NCBI GenBank assembly: GCA_010279815.1
Contig: QEOQ01000663.1
Coordinates: 261,139-325,138 of the forward strand
Length of the DNA: 64,000 bases
Origin: Brachionus plicatilis
Lineage: Eukaryota > Rotifera > Eurotatoria > Ploima > Brachionidae
Direction of reading: 5' to 3'
A program made the translations under genes and the position numbers. The number at the start of each line of letters is the position of its first letter. The first letter of the stretch is position 1. Shown piece after piece: positions 23,820-34,130 of this stretch. The notes under the pieces were generated by a model. It saw only the letters and a program-made list of their open reading frames with translations. It ran no database searches and was not told the origin of the DNA.

Positions 23820-26800
23820 ATGAGCGATTCGAAGGACTCGAAAGAGCTGTCCAGAGACCTTAGGCGTCTTTGTGACTGTGACGATTCATTTAAGATCAAC
23901 TCGATTGCCAACTGGGTCGAGCTGAGGGACCGGTATTACCACGGCGCAATTCAATTGCGCAAGAAAAAGCAGCTGGAAAAAGCTTTCCATTATTTTCACC
24001 ATGCCATCTTGAGCGATCCCAAGCACGTACCATCTTACGAGCAAGCGATACATGTTCTCATTGAAATGAAAAAGTTCCACCACACTAATTACTATTTGAA
24101 CAAGCTGAACGATGTCTCGCCCGAACAGGCCTCCATTTTGCGCGGTCATGTCTATTTTGCCAAAAATCAATACACCAACTCCGAAGTGCAGCTCCAGCTG
24201 TCACTGAACATTAATCCCACTAGTCAAAAGGCCATTTTTCTCCTGGGAATGAGAAATTTTTTGCTAAATCGTTTCGATCAAAGCCAGGTAAATTTTGACA
24301 AGCTGCTTAGACTCAATCCGGACCACATGCTGGCCAAATTTTGCCTTGCATCCATAAACATGTTCAAGAAAAAGTACGATCTAGCCATAGAACAATTTCA
24401 CAAGATTGTCTCCGAGGACTCAAATTTTTATCTGTGCTATTACCACATTGCTCTGTGCTATTTTATGCTTTCAGAGTTTGACTCATCGCTCACCTATTGC
24501 GAAAAAACGCTCAAAATCCAACACTTGTCACGAGTGTTCGAGCTAATCGCAATGAACTACTTTGAGATGAGAGATCAGAACGGCTTGTCCCGCATCAATG
24601 ACCGCATACTCAGCCTCTATGCCAACAAGCGCATAAAAGAAGAGGTCTACATCACCAACTCTCTTATTCAGGCTTTTGAATTGATCCTAAGTGACCCGCA
24701 AAATTGTGACCAAGTGGTCGAAAAGCTGGACAATTGCGTCGCTCTGGTCACAAATAGCGACAACAACGAACTAAACCAGCACATAGAACGCCTCGACTAC
24801 TATTCAAGCATAATGAGCATCCTGAAAACCTACCAGAACTCGGATGATCTGGAAAACCAGTTTCAATTGCCACTAGTGGAATTCAAATTTCACACGGACT
24901 CGTTGAACACTTACAAAATAGGCAACTATTTGTATCTAATGAGTCTTAACTATTTGCGTCTGAACAAAGACTCCAAGTGCCAAGAATACATTGACAAAGC
25001 CATCGAGTTAAACAAGCTAAACTCGAATTTTTACTTGATAAAAAACCTATTGATTTTGAGAAAAGAAGACTGGGCCAGTTCGATTGAATTGCTCAAGCGT
25101 GTTTTGACTCTCATTCCGGAGAATGGCGCCAAATTGAGATACTTTTTGGCCGTGGCCTATGCCAAAGTGGACAAAAAGGAACAAGCAATGGAACAACTGG
25201 GCCACATTATTTCCAAGGAATGGAAGAGTGGATCCAAAAGTTCATTTCTAAATCAATTTTTTGACTATGACGTCAAGAATGAGGTAAAGCATGCGGACTG
25301 GTTTAATTATGGCAAATTGTTCGACTCGATGCCAAAATTGGTCAAGGAAAGAAATCTGCTCCAGCATAACAAACATGTCATGGAGGTGAAAAAAATAAAT
25401 ATTTATGCCAAAATAGACTATCATTTGTACTTTGACTTGAAATGTGTCAACTATCTTTTGCTGAAAGCCATTGTCAAATATGACAACTTTGATTTTGAGA
25501 ATTCGCTGAACACACTGAAAAAGGCGGAGCGTCTTGAGCCCCAAAACATAGGAGTCATGTCTTACTTGGCGCTCATTTACCTGAGATTGGACACTGGTCG
25601 CGCCGAGCCCTACATCCAGAAAATTTTTGACATACAACTAAGATACTCAGCTCCCAAAGACTATTTGGACTTTTACAGAAATAAAATAACTAAATTTATT
25701 GTAAATAATCCGCAAATAAATCAAAAATTGTCCGCCAAAACCCAGTGTCTGGTAAATGTGTCCTACGAGTCGTTTTCCAAAGCCAAAGAATTGTTCTTTG
25801 AAATGCTGCTCAAGAACAAAAAAGTCACCGATCAGAAAGAAAGACTCACCTATTTGCAAATATTCTCCAATCTAGTCGAGAATTTACATCGGAACAAATT
25901 GGACAGCGAGCTTGTTGTGTTGAGCAATACGGCATGCACCAAATTGGGCATTGATCTGTTTGCCAGCAACGATTTTCAAACTGATCCCGATGAAGAAAAG
26001 TCAATTGTTTGCCGGGCCACTCTGTTCACCGGAATTTCCTACTTCAATCTCAAGGATTATGGAAAATCGAATGATTTGCTGAGTAGGGAATTTATGAGCC
26101 AGCAGCAAAATTTGATGGCCTCTTTTTACAAAAATGTTCTTCTTCTGAGACAACAAAGCATCAGTCCGCATTTGGCACTCAAAAATTTTGAGAACATTTT
26201 GGACACTTTAAACAAAAGCAAGCTGGCGGAAGCGCATTTAGATAGGCCTGAATTTGACGAATTCGAAGTTATTTACTTTATTTTGCTGTGTTTTTTTAGG
26301 ACTAAAAATTTTGTCGAATGTGGCAAGATTCTAAAATCAAGCTACACTCAATTGAAACAAGTGAAACCAAAGCTGGCCTATTCTTCAGAAGATGTCATTT
26401 TCATAAATGGAATCCTCAACTTTACCAACAACAACTTCCAGAACGCCAGAACCCTATTGGAAAATTTGTGCATAGATGATGCTGAAATTCAAAACGAGAT
26501 AAACTTTTATCACGCTCTGTCTTTGTACAATCTGGACGCCAACAAGAACTATGACCTCATAATGGACGCACTCAAAGATTTCGACGAAATACCAGACACT
26601 TTTAAGACAAGCATTCATCCAAAATTTGACTTGGCAATTTTTAAGCTCAAATGCATGGTTTTTTTGACCATCAAAGCTTGGTTGGACAACAAAGACGACG
26701 ACTTGAAGGTTCTAATGAACAAATTTAATCAAGAAATAGAAAAACGTGAATTGAAAAATGAGAAATTTTTTTATTACAGAATTTTAATTAGCTACTTGAT

Positions 26801-29800
26801 TGACCAGAATTATTCAAATGCTTACCAAATAGCCAACGAAGCAATTGAAAAGCTGGAACAGTTTAAAATTTTCCGCTACTATGCAGGCATTGTCGCGTAC
26901 CGACTCAAGCTTTTTGGCGAGTCGATCAGACACTTTGACATTTTTATAGACGAACTTAAATCTAGAGAGTCTCTGGACAATAATCAAATGGTCAGCAATG
27001 CATACTACTTTTTAGCAATGATGAATCAAGATTTGAAAAACTACAAAAAATCAATTGAATACTTTGACTCGGCCAAAATGAACCAGGCAGCTCAGCCAGA
27101 GCCAAACAAATACAGACTGCTCATTCATGACATATTTAACGAGTGTGACTTGCTTTACAACAAATCTTTGTCCTATTTGTACCTAAATGATTATACCAAG
27201 ACCACCTATTTGCTCGATTCCATTCTTAACAAGGTCGACAAAGATCCCAAAATGAAGGCTTTTTATACCGATGAGTGCAAACTAGTTCTCGCACGAAGTC
27301 TAATCAAAAACAAAGAGTACAACAAAGCTTTGAAAAATTTGAAAAAAGTAGTCAACCTCCGCTCTGAAGATAAACGAAACCAAGTGCTGTACTACACTGG
27401 CGTGTCCTTTTACAACTTAGAAGAGTATAGCAACGCATTGAGTCAATTTAGTGAGCTGCCTGGTGATTTTTTGCAAGAGGACAGCGGAAATTTTCAATAT
27501 TTAAAATTAAAATGTTTATTCTTTTTAATTTTGAAATCGTCCAAATCAAGTCAAGCTCTGATCAAGTCCAAATTAAACTCTTATTTAGAACAATTTGATG
27601 AATTGGTCTCAAATAGCAGTTTGGATAAAATTGCCAATATGTCCAGCACAAAAACTTTCTATTCACTTTTAATTGACTACAAGGTGAACTTTGACTTCGA
27701 AAAAGTATTCAACAAAAGCATTGCTGCTCTCCAAGCTTGTCCAGAGTCATTTGTGTACCTTTACTATTGTGCTCTGGCTAAAATTAGACAATTTTTGAAG
27801 ATAAAATTTACTCTTTCTGATCAAGACCGCATCAATTGCTTGAGCATTAGTGAGGACTATTTTAAAAATTTTCTCGAATCAATTAAAAATTTAAATAGTG
27901 ATGAATACGAATTAAAAGTAGTTAATTCGTATTATTATCTTGGTTTGATTGCTCAGCTATCATCGAAACATTCCAAGTCGTACGACATGATTAAATTGGT
28001 CGAAGCGTTCAATAAGCCGGTCAATTTGGATCATTCGGAAAAAAGTCAACTGGAAAAGCTTGAGATTAAGATTGACATAGAAGAATTTAGCCGAGTTGAG
28101 TTAGATTTTCTTAAGGCTGTTGTATTTTACAGCCTCGACTTGATAAAAGAGAGCAAGGAATTGTTTGAAGAATTAAATTTTAGCCTAAACGAGAATCCGA
28201 TGACCAGCTCTCAAAGTTCAATGAGTGATCAGTCGGTTAAAATAAGTCAAAAAAACAAGCTAAATTTGTTAAATGGAATTAATTTTCATCTCGGACTAAT
28301 ATACCAGAATAAAGAGGAAACTTGGGACAAGGCATTGGAATACTTTCAAAATGTAAAGCGCAGGTACAACTATTTCAATGAGAGTCGCTTTCAAATTGGT
28401 CTTTTACAATATAAGAAGAAAAAATTTGATCTCGCATTGAGTCACTTTAAACCACTGGAAGATAAAGATTTTTGCGACTTTGACTCCAGAGATGATCTAA
28501 ACTACTACACTGTAAAAACTTTGTTTCATTTGGCTAAGCCTGACATACTCAAAAAAACCATTAACTCACACAATTCGCTTAAGAAGCTAATAGAAAAAGC
28601 TGACTCTCTTTTGGAAGGAAAAAAATTTAACCAACTGGACAAAATATATTTTGAAATTTTGGTCATTCGCACTTGGTGTCTGTACTACGCGGAAAAGTTC
28701 GAACAATTGCATTCTTTCCTAAAAGAGCAACTTTTTCCCACCCACCAAAAATACCCTGACTTCATGTTCCTATTTGCCATGTCCTCAATGGTTCTATTTT
28801 TCAAGTTCAAATCGGACATCTACTTGGAAAATGCGTACAAATATTTTTTGGAACACATAATTTCAATTGAAAAAGACGATAATCAAAGTTTATTGAGAGA
28901 GTTTTTCAAAAATTTTGATCTTGAACTTAAACTAACCAGCAAATTCTATCTGGCAAGTGTTTTAACTAGCAAACATTATTCCCGATATGAAGATGGCATA
29001 AGAATTTTGATCGAAATTTTGTACCACAAAAATCCCGAAAAGCTTTTGGATGCATCAGATGTGAAGCAAATGGTTAACGAGTGTCTCAAGCGATCTCAAA
29101 TTGACGAATTGAGCAAAAAGTTTCCTGCTTTTAGAGAATTTGATGTCTATGATTTGATCTATTATTTGGGCATTTATCTAAACGACATAGACATGTTTGA
29201 AAAATCGTTCGAAATGCTTTTTGCTTTGGTAAAAACTTTTAAGCTAAAAAATGAGAAAAAGGCAAATGAGGTAAATTTTTACCTCGGGTATTCAAAATAC
29301 AGGCTTGAAGACTACAAAAATGCCACCGAATACTTCAACAAATATAAACCAAGTGATGACGACTTGCCCAAGCAAGTGCCCAAAATCGAATTGGCCAGAT
29401 ACTATATTGGAATATGTTTATGCAACAAAAAAGAACCCGACTTTGTCCGAGCCATTAAAAAATTCAAGGAAATATCAGCTGACCACAAAGATAAAGAGGA
29501 ACTCTCTGAATTGACTCACTACTTGATTGAATCAAATTACAAACTGGCCATTGATTACTTTAAATCAAACTCGCATGGAAAATGGAACGAACACTTTTCT
29601 TTTACACTGGAAGTTTGCAACCAATTTCTGTGCGATTACAACTTTGACTTTAAAAATTTCAATTCGACAGTGATCGAAGCTCTGGAGAAAAAATCTCTTT
29701 CTTTGTATTATTTGGCCGAATTTGGTCAGCTTAGACAATTTTTGATAGACCAATGCATCAAAAATTTTCCGCAAAACATTTTCTTTTATTATGTCCAAGC

Positions 29801-32800
29801 TCTGTGCCTCTACAAGATAATAATCACAGAAAATTCAAATTCAGACGAGACCAAAGCTTACTGTGACGATGCCATCAAGTCTATTCAAAATTTTTTCACC
29901 ATATCCAAAAGTACGAACCAAAGTCCAAGCAAGAACAAAATTCTTAACCTCAAATACATAAAATCTGTGATTTACTTAAACTATCCGGACAAGACCGACC
30001 CGAAAATTTACTTGAACTCAATGGACGTGCTTAGAGGCGTTAGAGACGAGCTATCCAACCTGACAGCTCAAGATGATGATCTTTTTTTGATAGATAACGA
30101 AAATTTAGAGTACCAAGAAGCGATCATTAATTACCTTGCCGGAAATTACCAAGTTTCACTCGATCAATTCGAGTCTATTCTGGAACAAAAATTTTTTAAA
30201 CACGATGATCTAAAATTAAGCGATGTACACTTCTATTTGGCACTATCGATGATCAATCTTGGCAAAAATAGCGACACGGACCGCTCAAAAGCAATTAATC
30301 ACCTGAAGTATGTGAAAAAAGAAAGTAGATTTTATGAAGAATCAAAGTTTCGCTTGGCATGTGTGCTGTTCGATGCGGGCAGTCTTGTCAAGGCGTCTGA
30401 ATTTCTGAAAAGTTTTGACAAGACCCAAAACTATGATGAAGAACTGAAAGAAAAAATTGAGGAGTACTTGGTAAAAATTCCGTTCTATCTAGGCAATTAT
30501 TATTTGAGTGTTGGAAATCAGGAATCAGCAGCGGAAAACTATAAGATAGCATCACGAAAAGCTACTGAATTTCTGTCTCTTTTCCAAGAACCAATTCTCA
30601 ATTTTATTACCAAGGACTTTATAAAATTTGAAAATTTCACTCTATTGCCAAGACTTCAGCAAACATTCTACAAAATTTTACACTATAAACTTTGGTCTTT
30701 GTTTCATTTGAGCAAATTTGCCGACATTTTAAACTCAATTTCACAATTTGAAAATCTAATGGTCAACATGAGAGACCTTTTGTTTCTCAAGGCTTTTTCA
30801 ATTTTTAAGTTGAATAAGGAAAAAAATGACAAATCAGCGCTAAATGAAGTGAGCAATTTATTCGAGCAGTATTTATCTGACCGTAGGCCAGAACTGATCA
30901 TGGACAACACTTCATTACCATTTAATATTCTTCGTGAGGAAAAAAATCTAATCTGTATTCACTGTTTAGCTGAGATTCATAGACCAAATTTTGACAAAGA
31001 ATACTCATTTCTAAGCAATTTGATCTCCATTCTAAATTCAGATTCAGATATTGAAAATCTTAATTTAAATGAAGTAATCAAACAGTGCCAAAAGTCTCAG
31101 TCAGTCTTTCTGCTGAGAGAAATTGATTTGCCAGACATTGTCTACAAATGGTTGTGTGCATTTAATTTGGTGTTTTCAAAAAGCTTGGAATATGAAAAAA
31201 TTCGACTAAAATATGCCGAAATAGTCGATGAACTCGACCAGTCTGCAAATTTTTTCAGCCATAATCAAAAAGAAAACTTGGTCTATTTTTACGGCAAGGC
31301 TATCTACGAAAATTTGAAGCAAGTCAATGATCAGCAAGAAATATCAAGCCTTAAATCGGAATTCGAGGCACTGACAGACAAATTCAAAAAAATTAAGTTC
31401 ACTTCAGAATATTACGCAGAGTCCTTGATGCTTCAGGGACTCTTTTATTACAAGCTTAACCAAGTGGCTTTACTGGAAAAATCTATTTATTTTTTTGAAA
31501 AATTTCTCCCATCTAAATTAAAAAACGACTCTCAGAATTCGGAAGAAGTCGATTACCTATTGGTAAAGTGTTATGCGAAAAAAATTCTCTCCAATCCAGC
31601 TACTGACATGTTGAGTCCTGATTACATCAAATTTAATGAATTGTTCGAGCGACTTCGAAAAAACTCGTCGCCAAGACTCAAACAATTTGCCATGCTTAAA
31701 AAGCTCAAAATTGATCTAAGTGTGATAAAGTTTAAAAATGAAAAATCTTTGGAAAATTCGATTTCTGTTGCCAAAGAAGCTGTGTCCCTTTTTGGCTCAA
31801 ATAACGAAATTCTCTTCTACAAGGCGAAAATTTTGTATCTAAGCAAAAATAATGCAAAAGAAGACTTGTCCAAATTTATGGTCAACTGCACCGAGGACTC
31901 GTATCCCCAGGCAAAAGAACACTTACAAGAAGCCTACTATTACATGTTTAGAACTGAACTTGATTTATTAGACAATGACGAACCACAGGAAAGAGCAGGA
32001 ATTCAGAGCTACATGGCCAAATTTGTTAATCAATTGGAGAGCAGTTTGACAAGTGGTGTCAGTGAAGACATAAACTTGGACAATGTCAATTTTGACATAG
32101 CTATTTATCACTTTAAAAGAGAGGACTACAAATCATGTATAATGCAGCTTTTAAAAGTTCAGGATGCTTCACGAGCGTTCTCCTACTCGTCATCAGACAA
32201 CAATTTATCCGAATACTTTTTCATGATGGGTGTCAGCTACATGAATTTGGACAAGGATGAGGCAGCTTTGGAAAACTTGAAAAAAGTACACAGCAATAGT
32301 CGCTTCTACGAAAAATCAATTCTTTGCTTATTATCAATTTACTATAGACTAGAAAATTACGACCAAATTTTAAAAACATATCCTTTAGTCGTAATGAATA
32401 TTCCTAATTACACTTTGTCTGATTACATCAGTGACTACCAGGCCTATATAATTTCCAGTCTATTTTGGCTCAATTTCAACGATCTGGAAAAGCTGTCTGC
32501 ACAAATTGAAAAAATTGAGCATCTGTGCTTGGTCAAAGATAACATGTACCAGTTCTACAAGAGTCTTATTAAATTGTGGACAGGTGTTTCAAAAGAAATT
32601 TCGAGTGACCAAGTCCAATTCTCTGATCACAAAATGGTGAATACACCAAATGGTCAAGTACACACATTTATTGACTACAAGTTTGTTTCCAGAGCTGCAT
32701 TTAGGAGCACTAGAGAAGTTTATTTTGTTAATGGTGTTGTTCTGTATGCTCTCAAAAAATATGACCAAGCAAGCAATCTGCTGGATAAATTTGCATCATC

Positions 32801-34130
32801 CGGTTCAAGCAACAATAAATGTCTCGTTTTGAGCAAATTTTACCAAGCACACGCCGACTTTTATTTTGTGAGGCAAAAGATTAACGAGGTGAGCGAGGAC
32901 TTGAGGAAAAGTTATGAGAATAAATTTCGCTCTATCATTGAAACAATTCAAGGTGAAATCATGACTTCGGACTGTTTTAAAGAAAATGAAAAACAACTGA
33001 GTCTTTTGTTGGCAAATGTTTATTTTGATTTGACAATTTTGACCAATTTTAAATCAGATGCCGAAAAGAGTCTCGAATATTTTAATGAATACTTCGACTC
33101 CGATTTCCAGAACCACCCAAAGTACAGTTTTAAAATTGGAATTTGCTATTTCTATTCGGAAAAATATGCTGAGTGTCTAGAAATCTTGGAAAAGATCCGA
33201 CCTCAAAATGTATTGCTAAAATTCTATTTAGGCATGTGCTACAAGGCAATGAACATCTTGGACAAGGCGATGGAGGAATTTTCTCACATTATCGAAGGTT
33301 TTACTGAGGTCCACGAAGCTGTGGCTAAAAAAATATCCAGTGTTTATTACCAAAGAGGCCTTATTTACATGTCACAAACAGATTTTGAAAAAGCCTTGGG
33401 AGATTTTTTGAAGCAAATATCACTCAATCGGAGTCACATCTTGGCGTACAAAAAAGCCATCGAATGTTCCCAAATTCTCACAAGAAGTCAAGAAAATAGT
33501 GAGGAGCCTAAAACTTATTTAGATACGAGAAATCTAGCCATTTTCTATGCACAACTGGTTTTTGGATTAGAGGATGAACGACAAAAATGGTTGCCTATAC
33601 TAAAAGAAATGATTGACAAAAGTTTGATGAATGACAGTGAGGCTAATCGGATTTATTTGTCATTTAATGTTGGTTCAAAAGAAAAAGTTTTTGCTATTTA
33701 TAACTTTTTGGCAAAATTTGGTTTTAAATGTTATTTGAGTAAAGAGAATTTTTCTGTTGCTCTTAACGACAAACAGGAGGATTTGACAGCTTTGGAAAAG
33801 TCGGATATATTTGTGAACTTTTTGACGCCTGACTACGATGGTTCCGAAATTGGACAATTTGAGACCAGACAAGCTGTTGAGAAAAATTTAGAAATTTTTC
33901 CAATTGTTCTTCAATATCCGACGATTTACATAAACGAGCTTAAGAGTGAAAATAGAACTGAATTTTCGCTGAAGTATTTTAAAAATATAGGTGCAATTAT
34001 TACGGAAGAAGATCGACAAGAATTTTTTGATATGGCTACATTGGGAAAATTTGACGAAAACTCACTTTTCAATAATTCAAAATTAGCCAATTTAATCGCT
34101 GTAATAATTGATTTTATATTTTCCGATTAA
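23820..34130 (+). CDS. Giant intronless TPR-repeat protein with C-terminal TIR-like domain (3436 aa)
   Basis: A single open frame of 3436 codons. The ATG is preceded directly by an in-frame TAA, so the start is secure. Residues 1 to about 3250 are tetratricopeptide-type helix pairs (for example AFHYFHHAILSDPKHVPSYE, ALGDFLKQISLNRSHILAYKKA), suggesting a superhelical scaffold or sensor. Within this, a module recurs about every 655 residues. Residues about 3275-3435 look like a TIR fold: RIYLSFNV (strand A), an amphipathic helix, KCYLSKENF, LEKSDIFVNFLTPDY (strand C/D region), then a helix with Glu3348 in QFETRQAV, followed by LEIFPIVLQY. That Glu lies where the catalytic Glu of NAD-cleaving TIRs such as SARM1 is found. 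No NTPase domain and no signal peptide or membrane segment is seen. The neighbours have many introns, this gene none, and its first 2 kb look more G+C rich. Function is not established; innate-immune or cell-death signalling is inference. Confidence 0.85.
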   Translation: MSDSKDSKELSRDLRRLCDCDDSFKINSIANWVELRDRYYHGAIQLRKKKQLEKAFHYFHHAILSDPKHVPSYEQAIHVLIEMKKFHHTNYYLNKLNDVSPEQASILRGHVYFAKNQYTNSEVQLQLSLNINPTSQKAIFLLGMRNFLLNRFDQSQVNFDKLLRLNPDHMLAKFCLASINMFKKKYDLAIEQFHKIVSEDSNFYLCYYHIALCYFMLSEFDSSLTYCEKTLKIQHLSRVFELIAMNYFEMRDQNGLSRINDRILSLYANKRIKEEVYITNSLIQAFELILSDPQNCDQVVEKLDNCVALVTNSDNNELNQHIERLDYYSSIMSILKTYQNSDDLENQFQLPLVEFKFHTDSLNTYKIGNYLYLMSLNYLRLNKDSKCQEYIDKAIELNKLNSNFYLIKNLLILRKEDWASSIELLKRVLTLIPENGAKLRYFLAVAYAKVDKKEQAMEQLGHIISKEWKSGSKSSFLNQFFDYDVKNEVKHADWFNYGKLFDSMPKLVKERNLLQHNKHVMEVKKINIYAKIDYHLYFDLKCVNYLLLKAIVKYDNFDFENSLNTLKKAERLEPQNIGVMSYLALIYLRLDTGRAEPYIQKIFDIQLRYSAPKDYLDFYRNKITKFIVNNPQINQKLSAKTQCLVNVSYESFSKAKELFFEMLLKNKKVTDQKERLTYLQIFSNLVENLHRNKLDSELVVLSNTACTKLGIDLFASNDFQTDPDEEKSIVCRATLFTGISYFNLKDYGKSNDLLSREFMSQQQNLMASFYKNVLLLRQQSISPHLALKNFENILDTLNKSKLAEAHLDRPEFDEFEVIYFILLCFFRTKNFVECGKILKSSYTQLKQVKPKLAYSSEDVIFINGILNFTNNNFQNARTLLENLCIDDAEIQNEINFYHALSLYNLDANKNYDLIMDALKDFDEIPDTFKTSIHPKFDLAIFKLKCMVFLTIKAWLDNKDDDLKVLMNKFNQEIEKRELKNEKFFYYRILISYLIDQNYSNAYQIANEAIEKLEQFKIFRYYAGIVAYRLKLFGESIRHFDIFIDELKSRESLDNNQMVSNAYYFLAMMNQDLKNYKKSIEYFDSAKMNQAAQPEPNKYRLLIHDIFNECDLLYNKSLSYLYLNDYTKTTYLLDSILNKVDKDPKMKAFYTDECKLVLARSLIKNKEYNKALKNLKKVVNLRSEDKRNQVLYYTGVSFYNLEEYSNALSQFSELPGDFLQEDSGNFQYLKLKCLFFLILKSSKSSQALIKSKLNSYLEQFDELVSNSSLDKIANMSSTKTFYSLLIDYKVNFDFEKVFNKSIAALQACPESFVYLYYCALAKIRQFLKIKFTLSDQDRINCLSISEDYFKNFLESIKNLNSDEYELKVVNSYYYLGLIAQLSSKHSKSYDMIKLVEAFNKPVNLDHSEKSQLEKLEIKIDIEEFSRVELDFLKAVVFYSLDLIKESKELFEELNFSLNENPMTSSQSSMSDQSVKISQKNKLNLLNGINFHLGLIYQNKEETWDKALEYFQNVKRRYNYFNESRFQIGLLQYKKKKFDLALSHFKPLEDKDFCDFDSRDDLNYYTVKTLFHLAKPDILKKTINSHNSLKKLIEKADSLLEGKKFNQLDKIYFEILVIRTWCLYYAEKFEQLHSFLKEQLFPTHQKYPDFMFLFAMSSMVLFFKFKSDIYLENAYKYFLEHIISIEKDDNQSLLREFFKNFDLELKLTSKFYLASVLTSKHYSRYEDGIRILIEILYHKNPEKLLDASDVKQMVNECLKRSQIDELSKKFPAFREFDVYDLIYYLGIYLNDIDMFEKSFEMLFALVKTFKLKNEKKANEVNFYLGYSKYRLEDYKNATEYFNKYKPSDDDLPKQVPKIELARYYIGICLCNKKEPDFVRAIKKFKEISADHKDKEELSELTHYLIESNYKLAIDYFKSNSHGKWNEHFSFTLEVCNQFLCDYNFDFKNFNSTVIEALEKKSLSLYYLAEFGQLRQFLIDQCIKNFPQNIFFYYVQALCLYKIIITENSNSDETKAYCDDAIKSIQNFFTISKSTNQSPSKNKILNLKYIKSVIYLNYPDKTDPKIYLNSMDVLRGVRDELSNLTAQDDDLFLIDNENLEYQEAIINYLAGNYQVSLDQFESILEQKFFKHDDLKLSDVHFYLALSMINLGKNSDTDRSKAINHLKYVKKESRFYEESKFRLACVLFDAGSLVKASEFLKSFDKTQNYDEELKEKIEEYLVKIPFYLGNYYLSVGNQESAAENYKIASRKATEFLSLFQEPILNFITKDFIKFENFTLLPRLQQTFYKILHYKLWSLFHLSKFADILNSISQFENLMVNMRDLLFLKAFSIFKLNKEKNDKSALNEVSNLFEQYLSDRRPELIMDNTSLPFNILREEKNLICIHCLAEIHRPNFDKEYSFLSNLISILNSDSDIENLNLNEVIKQCQKSQSVFLLREIDLPDIVYKWLCAFNLVFSKSLEYEKIRLKYAEIVDELDQSANFFSHNQKENLVYFYGKAIYENLKQVNDQQEISSLKSEFEALTDKFKKIKFTSEYYAESLMLQGLFYYKLNQVALLEKSIYFFEKFLPSKLKNDSQNSEEVDYLLVKCYAKKILSNPATDMLSPDYIKFNELFERLRKNSSPRLKQFAMLKKLKIDLSVIKFKNEKSLENSISVAKEAVSLFGSNNEILFYKAKILYLSKNNAKEDLSKFMVNCTEDSYPQAKEHLQEAYYYMFRTELDLLDNDEPQERAGIQSYMAKFVNQLESSLTSGVSEDINLDNVNFDIAIYHFKREDYKSCIMQLLKVQDASRAFSYSSSDNNLSEYFFMMGVSYMNLDKDEAALENLKKVHSNSRFYEKSILCLLSIYYRLENYDQILKTYPLVVMNIPNYTLSDYISDYQAYIISSLFWLNFNDLEKLSAQIEKIEHLCLVKDNMYQFYKSLIKLWTGVSKEISSDQVQFSDHKMVNTPNGQVHTFIDYKFVSRAAFRSTREVYFVNGVVLYALKKYDQASNLLDKFASSGSSNNKCLVLSKFYQAHADFYFVRQKINEVSEDLRKSYENKFRSIIETIQGEIMTSDCFKENEKQLSLLLANVYFDLTILTNFKSDAEKSLEYFNEYFDSDFQNHPKYSFKIGICYFYSEKYAECLEILEKIRPQNVLLKFYLGMCYKAMNILDKAMEEFSHIIEGFTEVHEAVAKKISSVYYQRGLIYMSQTDFEKALGDFLKQISLNRSHILAYKKAIECSQILTRSQENSEEPKTYLDTRNLAIFYAQLVFGLEDERQKWLPILKEMIDKSLMNDSEANRIYLSFNVGSKEKVFAIYNFLAKFGFKCYLSKENFSVALNDKQEDLTALEKSDIFVNFLTPDYDGSEIGQFETRQAVEKNLEIFPIVLQYPTIYINELKSENRTEFSLKYFKNIGAIITEEDRQEFFDMATLGKFDENSLFNNSKLANLIAVIIDFIFSD
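33642..34127 (+). other. TIR-like domain of the giant TPR protein
   Basis: Codes for roughly residues 3275-3436. The order strand A (IYLSFN), helix A, strand B (KCYLS), a polar BB-like loop, ALEKSDIFVNFLTPDY, and a helix followed by IFPIVL matches a flavodoxin-like TIR. It lacks the RDxxPG box of Toll-receptor BB loops, so it is closer in style to SARM1-type, bacterial or plant TIRs. The match is by eye only. Confidence 0.65.

Noticed and set aside
23886..33872. Antisense and alternative-frame open stretches of 60-130 codons inside the TPR-TIR gene
   Set aside because: They lie opposite a strongly repeat-structured coding frame, have no recognisable domains, and are expected shadows of a 10-kb open frame.
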